Source of the DNA: an uncultured Bacteroidales bacterium
GTDB lineage: Bacteria; Bacteroidota; Bacteroidia; Bacteroidales; Bacteroidaceae
Length of the DNA: 10,612 bases
Assembly: GCA_902803195.1 (NCBI GenBank)
Contig: CADCOX010000249.1
Span: 1-10,612, forward strand
Reading direction: 5' to 3'
The notes below the pieces were generated by a model. That model had not been told where the DNA came from. It saw only the letters and a program-made list of their open reading frames with translations, and searched no databases. Of the stretch, positions 1 to 7,949 are shown piece by piece. How positions within the stretch are numbered: the first letter of the stretch is position 1; every line of letters starts with the position of its first letter. The position numbers were made by a program, and so were the translations under genes.

Positions 1-1
1 A

Positions 2-1720
2 AGCAGTTGGGAGAACACGGAAACCTTCCTCCCTGGCACCTCACCCACGTGGACAAAGAGCCAGCGGAGCAGTCGTGAGCATCAACTAAAGACACCCCTC
101 GACCTCACGGCATTCATCAATCTGAGTCCCAAGAACACGCTCTTCCTCACGGCCCATGCGGAATACGCAGGAAGCGAGACGAGCAACAGCACGGAACTTC
201 AAACGTATGAAAACTCCGTTCCCATCAACACCCAGCGTTATCATTCCCTTGGCTTTTCCCGAGGGCTGGCGACTTCAGCTGAAGCGCAACTGACCCATTA
301 CACCCTCAAGGGTGCTCTCGGCGCCAAGGTGAATATCAAATATTCAGACGCGAAAGCGCATGGCAACTCCCTGGGCGAATACCGCTACCTGCATTCCTCC
401 GCCGTCAGTGCGCTCGGCGGTTTCCCCGCCGAGTCCTCCTCCCTGTCCCCCATCATCGATCGTCAAAGCTACAAGGCTCCCCATCGCCACCTGGCCGCCG
501 CTGTGCAGTTTGCCCTCAGTCATGCTTTCACCAAGCAGGCCATGTTCCACGCCAATTGGAAAACAGCCTACGACCACAACTACCGAAATGAACAACGCTG
601 GCGGGCCGACGAGATTGACACAGGTAACAGCTTCCACAGAGTCGATGACCAATGGCTCAATGAATTCCGTTCAGACGTTAACCTTACTCTCCGAAAGTTC
701 ACGCTGAAGCCTGCCCTCGCCCTTGCGCTTCGGCATGAACGCACCTCCTACCGCCGCGGCCGCCTCGATACCCTGGCCTGCCGCAATCTCCTCCTGCCGC
801 AGCCTTCGCTCGACATCACCTTTCGAATCCGTAAGCAAATGACTCTGAAGGGTTCCGTTTCTTTTGCTGCGATTCCATCGCAGCTCACCGACGCCCTCTC
901 CTTCACCGACGACACCAACCCCCTCTACATTCTCCAAGGCAATCCCGCCCTACACACCTCGCGCACCCTCTCGTCCTCACTCCGCTACAACTTCCTCCTC
1001 CCTCGCGCCACTCAGGCCTTCGGCATCGATGTGAACTATGCCAAGACCTACGACCCCATCGCCACCGTGCTCCACTACAACAGCAGCACCGGCGCCTATC
1101 GCGCTCAGAAACAGAACGTCAGGGGCGGCAACAGCTGGGGTGCAACACTTACCTATGACCGCTCCTTGGCCAAGAACCTGCAGTTCCAGAACACGCTTTC
1201 AGAGAACTGGAATGCCTCCTACGGCCTGCTGACGATGGTCGATGAGCAGGCGGGGCTCAGCTACAACCGCCAGCAGTCCTCGCATCTGAGGGAGAAACTG
1301 GAACTCATCTATGAGATAGACCATCTGACCATCTCCTCCTTCCAAGATTTCAACTGGGAACGCTATGCCTACAGCGACGCGGCACAGAACATGGAAAACA
1401 TCTATCGCTACGCTACTCAACTGGATCTTCGCTACCGCCTCGGCCGTTGGACCTTTTCGCTCAATCCTACTTTTACCCTCAACCGCGGCTACCTCGTCCC
1501 ACGCATGAATAACAACCTCTTTGTCCTCAATGCCGAAGTCCGCTGGAAATGCCTGAAGAACAAGGGTGAACTTATCCTCGAAGGCCGTGACCTGCTGAAT
1601 CAGGAGACCGATAATCGTGCCACCATTACCGCCACCACCCACACTGAGAGCGGCCAGGACTTCATGCACCATTATCTCAGTCTCACTTTCCGCTATAAGT
1701 TGGAAGCGAAGAAGAAGTGA
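2..1720 (+). CDS. Outer-membrane beta-barrel protein, C-terminal part (5'-truncated)
   Basis: The reading frame is open from base 2 to the TGA at 1718-1720, giving 572 residues; the true start is outside the window. The GTG at 329 is internal and is not the start. The product is rich in alternating polar/aromatic segments typical of outer-membrane strands (for example FRYKLEA near the end and LRYNFLL mid-protein). It carries a segment NPLYILQGNPAL at about 917-952, which resembles the conserved 'NP..I..GNP.L' signature of the Bacteroidota outer membrane beta-barrel family related to TonB-dependent receptors (Pfam OMP_b-brl_3 type). A plug domain, if present, would be upstream. The late ELILEGRDLLNQ segment resembles the 'v.dlLNq' pattern before the last strands of TonB-dependent barrels. 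Its cargo cannot be inferred. It is not clearly a SusC protein and no SusD follows. It is separated by 355 bases from the next gene, so co-transcription with the GH43 genes is unlikely. Confidence 0.8.
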   Translation, partial: SSWENTETFLPGTSPTWTKSQRSSREHQLKTPLDLTAFINLSPKNTLFLTAHAEYAGSETSNSTELQTYENSVPINTQRYHSLGFSRGLATSAEAQLTHYTLKGALGAKVNIKYSDAKAHGNSLGEYRYLHSSAVSALGGFPAESSSLSPIIDRQSYKAPHRHLAAAVQFALSHAFTKQAMFHANWKTAYDHNYRNEQRWRADEIDTGNSFHRVDDQWLNEFRSDVNLTLRKFTLKPALALALRHERTSYRRGRLDTLACRNLLLPQPSLDITFRIRKQMTLKGSVSFAAIPSQLTDALSFTDDTNPLYILQGNPALHTSRTLSSSLRYNFLLPRATQAFGIDVNYAKTYDPIATVLHYNSSTGAYRAQKQNVRGGNSWGATLTYDRSLAKNLQFQNTLSENWNASYGLLTMVDEQAGLSYNRQQSSHLREKLELIYEIDHLTISSFQDFNWERYAYSDAAQNMENIYRYATQLDLRYRLGRWTFSLNPTFTLNRGYLVPRMNNNLFVLNAEVRWKCLKNKGELILEGRDLLNQETDNRATITATTHTESGQDFMHHYLSLTFRYKLEAKKK

Positions 1721-2075
1721 ACATCCTTGTCCTTGCAAGCGTAGGTTGACGGTGAACATTTGGGCCTTGAAGCCACAAAAGAATGAAGAAAATTTAAACG
1801 TTTCATAGAAGATACCCGCGGGATTGCCTTTATCCACTAATCGTCCTACGTATGGCAGCCCCCTGGTCTTGTCTCGGTCTCAGCCGTTCTCGTTACGTTA
1901 TACTTGTTCTGCGCTTCCATATCGACGGGGGATGGGCTTGTGATGTTTTGCATTTGTATCAAAAACGATGTTAAATGTTTCCGTGTGGGAGGAAAAGGGC
2001 TTTTATATGCGTGTGTTTCCATTCTTTTTTCTATATTTGCAGCAGAAATCATCTGAAAATATCATTTATCACACA
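1721..2075. other. Gene-free intergenic region upstream of the GH43 operon
   Basis: This 355-base stretch has no convincing coding frame; a short upstream extension of the next gene from 1968 is not credible because the signal peptide begins at 2076. No strong terminator for the upstream beta-barrel gene is visible; only short palindromes occur (CTTGCAAG just after the stop, CCCGCGGG at 1815-1822). At 1942-1972 there are two GATGTT copies 25 bases apart, and TTTTG/CAAAA arms flanking TTGTATC (1954-1960), which could be a regulator site but is weak. The last 45 bases carry the promoter described separately. Confidence 0.5.
2032..2039 (+). promoter_or_regulatory. Bacteroidota -7 promoter element for the GH43 operon
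   Basis: TATATTTG matches the TANNTTTG -7 consensus of the Bacteroidota primary sigma factor. The start codon of the first GH43 gene follows 36 bases after it, so the leader would be about 30 nt. The -33 element is poor: only a TTT in GTGTTTCC (2013-2020) lies nearby and not at ideal spacing. A weak -33 would fit a promoter that needs an activator, but that is inference. Confidence 0.55.
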
Positions 2076-4058
2076 ATGAAACGCTTCATCCTTGTATGTT
2101 TCTCTGCGTTTGTGCTGACAGCTGAAGCGCAGAATCCTATCATCCGCAATCAGTTTACGGCCGACCCAACTGCGCGTGTGTTCAATGGAAAGGTGTATCT
2201 GTACCCCTCGCACGACATTTATCCTCCCGAGGGGCAGCGACAGGACTGGTTCTGCATGGAGGACTACCATGTGTTCTCGTCCGAGAATCTGACTGATTGG
2301 ACGGATCACGGAATGATTGTCACTCAGAACAAAGTTCCTTGGGTGAGACCTACCTCCTATTCGATGTGGGCGCCCGACTGCGTTTACAGAAATGGAAAGT
2401 ACTATTTCTATTTCCCGTCGGCTCCTGCTGAAGGAGGCGGTTTTGCCGTGGGTGTGGCTGTAGCAGACAATCCCGAGGGACCGTTCGTTCCTGAGCCGCA
2501 GCCCATCAAAGGCATCTTCGGCATCGACCCTTGTGTGCTCCTTGCCTCCGATGGCAACGCCTACATCTTCTGGGGCAATGGCCGTTGTGCCAAGCTCAAG
2601 GAAAATATGAAGGAACTGGCTGATGACAACCCAAGGGAAACCGTGAAGTTTGGCAATCGTGAGATGGAGATGGTAGGCGTTCACTGTCTCAAGGACCTGC
2701 CCAACCGTCAGGCAGAAGGACCGTTCGCCTTCGAGTACAACGGCAACTATTACCTGACCTATCCTTATGTGCGGCAGAACACCGAGGTCCTTGCCTACGC
2801 CATGAGTAAGAATCCGATGGGACCCTACGAATACAAGGGACTCATCATGGCCGAGCAACCCAATGGTTGTTGGACGAATCATCACAGTATTGTCAACTAC
2901 AAGGGGCAATGGTATCTGTTCTATCATCACAACTACTTCTCACCGCGCGATGACAAGCGCCGCTCGGCCTGCATCGAGAAGCTGTACTTCAATGCCGACG
3001 GCACCATCCAGGAGGTCAAGCAGACCATGCGTGGCGTAGGCATCAACAAGGCCACCGAGAAGATTGAGATTGACCGTTACAGCAATGCCAGCGCAGGCGT
3101 GACGACTGGTCTTATCGACACGGTGAACACTTTCCGCAGCTATCAAGCCACCTTGCCAACCAAAGGCAGTTGGTTCAAGTACGACGACATCGACTTTAGC
3201 ATGATTGCCGACGGTTACCTCGTCATCAGCGCTAAAGCCAGCGACAACACAGAGTTCTGCATCCGCGAGAAGAATGAAAAAGGCAAGATACTGGCTCGCA
3301 TCAAGATGAATGTGAAGCCCGAAGAGCCTGCAGGCGGTGCTGCCAACGCCCCGATGGGCCGCTTCCGTCGTGACATGCGCGGACAATGGCTCACGCAAAC
3401 AGCTTCGCTCGAGTATGTGCCGAAGGGCATCGCCGACCTCGTCATTACCAACGAGGGCAATGGCGCGTTGTCTGTCGATTGGGTGCAGTTCAAGAACCGT
3501 CAGCTTTACTTTACGCCCGTCGACAAGAAGGCTGCCGCTGCCACCCCCGACGAGCGCGGTTTCATACGCCGTTGGCGGCTGATGCAGCCCCAGAAACAGG
3601 AGATACGCTCCAACGTCATCTTCACCGATTCATGGCTTCGCGAGACCTTTGCTAACGAACTGGCAAAGTTGTCCAAGCTGAAAGCTATATGGTATGCGAT
3701 GGAGAGTCCCACTTACAACATGAAGTTGTTCCATTTCGCAGAGAAATACGGCAGTCAGGCCTACGGCAATCTCTTCTGGTGCGAGACCGTCATCAACTGC
3801 CCTGAAGAAATGACCGATGTGCGCTTGGCAGCCGGTAGCAATGGCGCTTCCATGTGGTGGCTCAATGGCGAGGAAGTGTTGCTCCTCGAAGGCGACCGCC
3901 GCATGGTCGTGGACGACGGCGTGAGCAAGCGACTCACCCTCAAGAAAGGGCGCAACACCCTTCGTGGCGCTGTCATCAACGGGCCCGGACTCAGCGACAT
4001 GTGCGTTCGCTTTGTCGATGAGCAAGGCAAACCCATCAAGGGCTATACCATAGAATAA
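2076..4058 (+). CDS. Secreted GH43 glycosidase with CBM6-like and C-terminal beta-sandwich modules
   Basis: The protein has 660 residues from the ATG at 2076, chosen because it begins a type I signal peptide (MKRFILVCFS..., likely cleaved after AEAQ near residue 19). Residues about 20-330 form a five-bladed GH43 catalytic domain. The base is D30 in TADPT, the pKa modulator D151 in GIDPC and the acid E214 in AEGPF, with H269/H270 in WTNHH as candidate metal ligands. Residues about 331-475 resemble a CBM6-type module, ending SVDWVQF. Residues about 495-660 form another beta-sandwich-like region containing MWWLNGEEV and LKKGRNTL, a pattern seen in modules appended to many Bacteroidota and PVC hydrolases. 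GH43 enzymes with this architecture usually act as alpha-L-arabinofuranosidases or beta-xylosidases on (arabino)xylan; the exact substrate cannot be read from sequence. The enzyme is expected in the periplasm or outside the cell, as no lipoprotein cysteine is present. The next gene starts 47 bases downstream, so the two are probably co-transcribed. Confidence 0.88.
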   Translation: MKRFILVCFSAFVLTAEAQNPIIRNQFTADPTARVFNGKVYLYPSHDIYPPEGQRQDWFCMEDYHVFSSENLTDWTDHGMIVTQNKVPWVRPTSYSMWAPDCVYRNGKYYFYFPSAPAEGGGFAVGVAVADNPEGPFVPEPQPIKGIFGIDPCVLLASDGNAYIFWGNGRCAKLKENMKELADDNPRETVKFGNREMEMVGVHCLKDLPNRQAEGPFAFEYNGNYYLTYPYVRQNTEVLAYAMSKNPMGPYEYKGLIMAEQPNGCWTNHHSIVNYKGQWYLFYHHNYFSPRDDKRRSACIEKLYFNADGTIQEVKQTMRGVGINKATEKIEIDRYSNASAGVTTGLIDTVNTFRSYQATLPTKGSWFKYDDIDFSMIADGYLVISAKASDNTEFCIREKNEKGKILARIKMNVKPEEPAGGAANAPMGRFRRDMRGQWLTQTASLEYVPKGIADLVITNEGNGALSVDWVQFKNRQLYFTPVDKKAAAATPDERGFIRRWRLMQPQKQEIRSNVIFTDSWLRETFANELAKLSKLKAIWYAMESPTYNMKLFHFAEKYGSQAYGNLFWCETVINCPEEMTDVRLAAGSNGASMWWLNGEEVLLLEGDRRMVVDDGVSKRLTLKKGRNTLRGAVINGPGLSDMCVRFVDEQGKPIKGYTIE

Positions 4059-4105
4059 ATGAGAATGTTATACCGCTATTTCGTTATATCACAATTCCGT
4101 CAATC

Positions 4106-5554
4106 ATGAAACGTTATTTCTTCTTTCTTCTATCTTCTCTATTCATTGGCCGCGCTGCGGCGCAAGTGGGTGCTCCCTATATTCACGACCCCTCGACGAT
4201 AGCCGAGTGCGAAGGCAAATACTACACCTTTGGCACTGGCGGTGGTGGTATCATCTCAGAGGACGGATGGAGCTGGCACAGCGGTGCTGAGCGCCCGGGA
4301 GGCGGAGCTGCGCCTGACGTGATGAAAATCGGCGACCGCTATCTGTTTATCTATGGTGCCACGGGCGGAGGCCTCGGCGGTGGGCACAACGGACGCATAC
4401 TGACGATGTGGAATCGCTCGCTCGACCCGAAGTCGCCCGATTTCAAATTCACCACTGCCATCGAGGTGGCTGCCAGCGACGGCCTTGAGGACTGCGATGC
4501 CATCGACCCCTGCCTGCTGCTCGATCCTACGACGGGCCGGCTGTGGGCGTCGTTTGGCACCTATTTCGGTAATATCCGATTGATTGAACTCGACCCGATG
4601 ACGGGTGAGCGCGTGCGTGGCAATCAGGAGAAAGACATCGCCATCGACTGCGAGGCCACTGACCTCATCTATCGCGACGGATGGTACTATCTGCTCGGAA
4701 CGCACGGAACCTGCTGTGATGGCGTTAATTCCACCTATAACATTGTGGTCGGTCGTTCGCGCTCGGTGGAAGGGCCTTATGTCGACAATGTTGGTCGCGA
4801 CATGCTGAACGGCGGCGGGCGAATGGTGATTGCTGCCGGCGACCGCGTCTGCGGACCTGGCCACTTCGGTCGCACCATCATCGATGAAGGCGTGGAGATC
4901 ATGTCTTGCCACTACGAAGCCGACTTCGACCAGGGCGGACGCAGCGTGCTCGGTCTGCGTCCTCTGTTGTGGAAGAACGGATGGCCTGTGGCGGGCGAGC
5001 GTTTTCATGGCGGCACATTTGCCATCCTATCAGAGCGCCGCGGTTATTCCCTTGAGATGGCTGTAGATTTCGTTCGCATTCAGCATGAGCGCCAGGGATG
5101 GTGGCGCACTAATCCCGACGAACCCGTCAAGCCCGTTGCCGACCAGCAGCTGACTGACGTCATCGGTACTTGGCCCCAAGGCGACATCAAGGTGCGTTGC
5201 AGCGATTACATGATGCGTCCTCACCAGCAATGGACCATCACCCCTGTGCCCGAAGCAGGAGGTTTCCTCGGCGGGCCCTATTGCAAGATTGTCATTCGTG
5301 GCACCGACCGTGCGCTAGCCGCTACGGCCGACCTCGAACTGACGGCTGTGCCTGCTTTCACCGGCGCTCCCGAACAGTTGTGGCGCATTGAGCAACTCAC
5401 CGATGGTTGCTACCGCCTGCTGCCGAAGGGCATTCCTGGACGTGAAGGCATCAATACTCGCTATGTGCTCTATTCAGCAGCCGACAGTACGCCCACGTTG
5501 GCCGAATGGGATTTCTCGACCGACAATGCCAAGTGGAATCTGAAAGGACTTTAA
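4106..5554 (+). CDS. Secreted GH43 arabinanase-like enzyme with ricin-type C-terminal domain
   Basis: The protein has 482 residues and a clear signal peptide (MKRYFFFLLSSLFIGRAAAQ, cleavage near residue 20). Residues about 22-330 are a GH43 propeller. The base is D28 in HDPS, the modulator D134 in AIDPC, the likely acid E183 in DCEATD, and the likely metal-binding histidine is H253 in GPGHF. The stretch GTCCDGVNSTYNIVVGRS (201-218) closely follows the 'CC.G..STY.I.VGRS' hallmark of endo-alpha-1,5-L-arabinanases and related GH43 enzymes. The usual EG at the acid position is EA here, a mild departure. Residues about 350-482 look like a ricin-type beta-trefoil, with QW-type repeats at QQW (374-376), QLW (424-426) and AKW (475-477), likely a sugar-binding tail. 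The expected role is cleavage of arabinan or arabinose-containing chains outside the cytoplasm. It lies 47 bases after the first GH43 gene and is followed by a hairpin terminator, so it ends the operon. Confidence 0.87.
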   Translation: MKRYFFFLLSSLFIGRAAAQVGAPYIHDPSTIAECEGKYYTFGTGGGGIISEDGWSWHSGAERPGGGAAPDVMKIGDRYLFIYGATGGGLGGGHNGRILTMWNRSLDPKSPDFKFTTAIEVAASDGLEDCDAIDPCLLLDPTTGRLWASFGTYFGNIRLIELDPMTGERVRGNQEKDIAIDCEATDLIYRDGWYYLLGTHGTCCDGVNSTYNIVVGRSRSVEGPYVDNVGRDMLNGGGRMVIAAGDRVCGPGHFGRTIIDEGVEIMSCHYEADFDQGGRSVLGLRPLLWKNGWPVAGERFHGGTFAILSERRGYSLEMAVDFVRIQHERQGWWRTNPDEPVKPVADQQLTDVIGTWPQGDIKVRCSDYMMRPHQQWTITPVPEAGGFLGGPYCKIVIRGTDRALAATADLELTAVPAFTGAPEQLWRIEQLTDGCYRLLPKGIPGREGINTRYVLYSAADSTPTLAEWDFSTDNAKWNLKGL

Positions 5555-5579
5555 TCCTTCGCTTTACTTCCTCTATACG

Positions 5580-5613
5580 AATTGGGCTACACGAATAATC
5601 GCGTAGCCCAATT
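5580..5613 (+). terminator. Hairpin terminator of the GH43 operon
   Basis: An 11-bp perfect stem (5580-5590 paired with 5603-5613, built around TTGGGCTAC/GTAGCCCAA) can extend inward by two pairs past one mismatch to an AATAAT loop. It lies 25 bases after the stop at 5554 and is followed by a modestly T-rich ATTTGTATAT tract. Position and stem quality support an intrinsic terminator. Confidence 0.75.
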
Positions 5614-5633
5614 TGTATATACGTAAAGCCTTA

Positions 5634-5699
5634 TTCGTCTATACGTGTAGTGCTCTTCGTCTATACGTGTAGCGCTCTTCGTCTATACGTGAGGAGCTG
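5634..5699. repeat. Three tandem copies of a 22-bp repeat in a convergent intergenic region
   Basis: Units at 5634-5655, 5656-5677 and 5678-5699 share a TTCGTCTATACGTG core. Copies 1 and 2 differ at one base (GTGCTC versus GCGCTC ending); copy 3 diverges after its first 14 bases. Each core contains the near-palindrome CTATACGTGTAG (CTATACGTGAGG in copy 3). Related fragments lie nearby: TCTATACGA at 5572-5580, CTACACGAATAA inside the terminator, and TACGTAAAGCC / TACGTAAAACC on either side. There are no unique spacers, so this is not a CRISPR array. Confidence 0.85.
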
Positions 5700-5741
5700 A
5701 GTATATATATGTGTTTGTGTGTGCGTTTGTACGTAAAACCT

Positions 5742-5759
5742 TGCATGCACGAGCATGCA
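5742..5759 (-). terminator. Hairpin after the double-esterase gene
   Basis: TGCATGC (5742-5748) and GCATGCA (5753-5759) form a perfect 7-bp stem with a 4-base loop. On the minus strand it lies 7 bases past the stop of the esterase gene and is followed by AGGTTTTACG, a short T tract. It is a plausible weak intrinsic terminator; the stem is short and the T run is only four. Confidence 0.5.
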
Positions 5760-5766
5760 GACGTGT

Positions 5767-7737
5767 TTACTTGGTTTTCTTGAACAGATGGGGGATGAAG
5801 GCGTTGAGACCGCGGCGCCAGGTGAGCCATTCGTGGGCAGTGCCGACCGATTCCTCGGCGTCGACCTTGATGCCTAGGGCACGCAACTGCTCGACGATGG
5901 GACCGCTCTTGATGAAGTCGTCGCTGCCCCAGTTCATATAGAGGTAATGAATCTTCTTGTTGAATTCGTCGGCACGCGTGAAGACACCGTCATAGGCGGT
6001 CTGCACATCGAGACCGAAGATGGCACCGCTGAAGGTTCCCATGTAAGAAAATTTGTCCATGTTGGCGAGCACGACATCGAATGTCTGATGACCGCCCCAC
6101 GAGAGACCGGCCATAGCGCGGTTTTCGCGGTCGGAGAGCGTTCGGAAGTTGCGGTCGATGTAGGGAATCAGGTCGTTCAGCAACACGGGATAGAACGAGG
6201 CACCGTACTGACTGCGGCCTTGCTGGTTGTTGCCACCGCCGAAGGGCGCTTTGATGTCGCCGCTCTCCATGACCACAATCATCGGAACAGCCTTTCCGCT
6301 TGCGATAGCGTTGTCCATGATGTGCTGCATGTGGCCTTGCTTGCTCCAACCCGTTTCGTCCTCACCCATACCGTGTTGCAGGTAGAGAACGGGGTATTTC
6401 TTCTTGCCTTTCTCATATTCGGCAGGAGTGTAGACCATCGCATGGCGCCAGGTTTTCTGTTCGTTGCTGTAGTAGTAAATACTGCGCACCTGTCCGGCGG
6501 GAACACCCTGTTGCGGACGATAGTAATCGCCCTCGGGACCTTCGGGAATCTCTATGCCGCCTGCCTCGCGGTTGCACCCGAAGAAGGTCTCGGTGGAGGG
6601 GTCGATGAACCTCACGCCGTCAATATCCATGAAATAATAGTGGAAGCCTACGGGTAGGGGATCGGTGACGGCCATGAAGCCACCCTTGCCATCAGGCTGC
6701 ATGTCATATTTTTTGTTGCAAATATCCACGATGATCTTGCGGGCTTGGGGCGCTTGGATGCGGAAATAGGCTCGACCCTCCTTGTCCACCTTCGGGAACT
6801 CATTGCCCGGTACTGTGGTCTCGGCAAGGAATGCGTCGGCAGGGACTTCAATGGTCTTGGGCAGCTCGATGCGCGGGCGCTTGGGTTCGAAACCGAGGAA
6901 GCGCGCCACAGCCTCGCCATAGCGGCAACCCAGTTCACGATAGCCTGCAGCGTCGAAGTGCAAGCGGTCGGGGCCGTTGGTGCAATCGTCGGAGGAGATG
7001 ACCTGACAAGTGTGGATGGTCTGTGGCAATTCGTCGATTTGCTTCTTGCAGCCGATGCAGACGCCTTGGCCGCCCGCTTGAACGATATTACCCACGTAGA
7101 GGTTCACCTCCTCGGGCTTCAGCTTGAGGTCGCCCAGCAGATTGTCATACACCTGTTGTACCATACCAGCCCACTTCGGGTCGCCCGTGTTGGTCTCGCC
7201 TTGGTGCATGAGGATACCTTTGATGACACCGTCCTTCTGAGCTTTCTTGGCAAGAGTGACAAGGCGCTCGTATGGATTGTTGTCATAAGCCTCGAGCATG
7301 CCTTTCATCCAGCTTGGAGCCCTTTTGATGTAGGTGGATATACTGTCGGGGAGGAATCCCTTGATATCAATACCTCCAATGGCTACGTGAATGACACCTA
7401 TCTTAATGTTCTCTGGCAGCGAGGCAACGAGGGTGCGACCGAACCAGTCGGCAGGGGTAAGGCCCGTGTTGGGGCGGCAGAGTGGGGGAGTGGCCTCACA
7501 CCATTCGCCCATCTTACGTCCACGGCCGGGATCGTCTACGGCGGGCATCAGCAAGAAGCGCGGCCCCGGGCTGGACAGGTCTTGTGCCTCGGGGCGGGCA
7601 GCACCTTCCATATTGGACTGTCCGAAGCAGAGGAAGATGTAGAAGTTGGGGTCGGCGGCAGCTTGAGCTCCATTGCATACGAACAGGGCTATCAGCGCCA
7701 TGAATACGTGTTTTAGTGAGAAATGATAGTTTGTCAT
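5767..7737 (-). CDS. Secreted CE6 / CBM48-like / CE1 fused carbohydrate esterase (probable acetyl-feruloyl esterase)
   Basis: The protein has 656 residues from the ATG at 7737, chosen because it begins a signal peptide (MTNYHFSLKHVFMALIALFV, cleavage near AQA, residue 27) and sits 29 bases after a promoter; an upstream in-frame start at 7806 would precede that promoter. Residues about 30-285 are an SGNH/SASA-type CE6 esterase with nucleophile S41 in GQSNMEG, HQGETN at 178-183, and D257/H260 in DRLHFD. Residues about 300-400 resemble a CBM48-like beta-sandwich (FRIQAPQARKI, DGVRFIDPST). Residues about 415-656 are an alpha/beta-hydrolase of the CE1/esterase D type with nucleophile S546 in GLSWGG, likely acid D606 or D607 in GSDD, and H635 in TAHEW. 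Fused CE6-CE1 proteins of Bacteroides ovatus and other Bacteroidota are known acetyl-feruloyl esterases acting on xylan. The two GH43 genes facing it fit that role. The CE6 part has four cysteines (C227, C230, C244, C252) that may form disulfides in the periplasm. Confidence 0.9.
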   Translation of the reverse strand: MTNYHFSLKHVFMALIALFVCNGAQAAADPNFYIFLCFGQSNMEGAARPEAQDLSSPGPRFLLMPAVDDPGRGRKMGEWCEATPPLCRPNTGLTPADWFGRTLVASLPENIKIGVIHVAIGGIDIKGFLPDSISTYIKRAPSWMKGMLEAYDNNPYERLVTLAKKAQKDGVIKGILMHQGETNTGDPKWAGMVQQVYDNLLGDLKLKPEEVNLYVGNIVQAGGQGVCIGCKKQIDELPQTIHTCQVISSDDCTNGPDRLHFDAAGYRELGCRYGEAVARFLGFEPKRPRIELPKTIEVPADAFLAETTVPGNEFPKVDKEGRAYFRIQAPQARKIIVDICNKKYDMQPDGKGGFMAVTDPLPVGFHYYFMDIDGVRFIDPSTETFFGCNREAGGIEIPEGPEGDYYRPQQGVPAGQVRSIYYYSNEQKTWRHAMVYTPAEYEKGKKKYPVLYLQHGMGEDETGWSKQGHMQHIMDNAIASGKAVPMIVVMESGDIKAPFGGGNNQQGRSQYGASFYPVLLNDLIPYIDRNFRTLSDRENRAMAGLSWGGHQTFDVVLANMDKFSYMGTFSGAIFGLDVQTAYDGVFTRADEFNKKIHYLYMNWGSDDFIKSGPIVEQLRALGIKVDAEESVGTAHEWLTWRRGLNAFIPHLFKKTK

Positions 7738-7766
7738 AATGGTATGTGTTATTACGAATACTGCTG

Positions 7767-7796
7767 CAAAGGTAATTGTTTGGTTCGAAAAACAAT
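7767..7796 (-). promoter_or_regulatory. Promoter of the double-esterase gene
   Basis: Read on the minus strand, ATTG (7796-7793) is followed after 18 bases by TACCTTTG (7774-7767), an exact TANNTTTG -7 element with a near-consensus -33. The start codon at 7737 is 29 bases beyond the box, similar to the spacing at the GH43 promoter. The rest of the 212-base gap to 7949 holds no gene. A weak hairpin (CAAC/GTTG arms) followed by a pyrimidine-rich run after the flavoprotein stop may act as its terminator. Confidence 0.65.
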
Positions 7797-7949
7797 GATG
7801 TCCCAAATCGGGGAGAGCCGTTTTGGAACATCAGAGGTCTTTTTTGAGACTATTTTATAAATAGGTGCTGATGGATAAAAGAGAAAAAGAAGGAAAGACA
7901 ACAGCCGTTGAATATGCGCTACATACTCCGCTTCAGTTCGGGAGTAAGC

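Noticed and set aside
329..331. GTG as start of the beta-barrel gene
   Set aside because: The frame continues open upstream to the window edge and the upstream translation has the same barrel-like character, so the gene is truncated by the window.
1942..1972. Operator for the GH43 operon (two GATGTT copies, TTTTG/CAAAA arms)
   Set aside because: The arms are only 5 bp, the 25-base spacing is not helical-phase matched, and AT-rich sequence makes chance matches likely; noted only within the intergenic entry.
2049..2930. 293-codon minus-strand frame opposite the first GH43 gene
   Set aside because: Antisense to an unmistakable GH43 domain with all three catalytic acids; no independent support.
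5634..5699. CRISPR array
   Set aside because: The units are directly abutting 22-mers with no unique spacers and no cas genes nearby.
6745..7716. Long open frame (323 codons) on the + strand opposite the double-esterase gene
   Set aside because: It lies wholly antisense to a gene with intact catalytic motifs and signal peptide, and its own translation shows no recognisable domain; it follows from the codon composition of the real gene.
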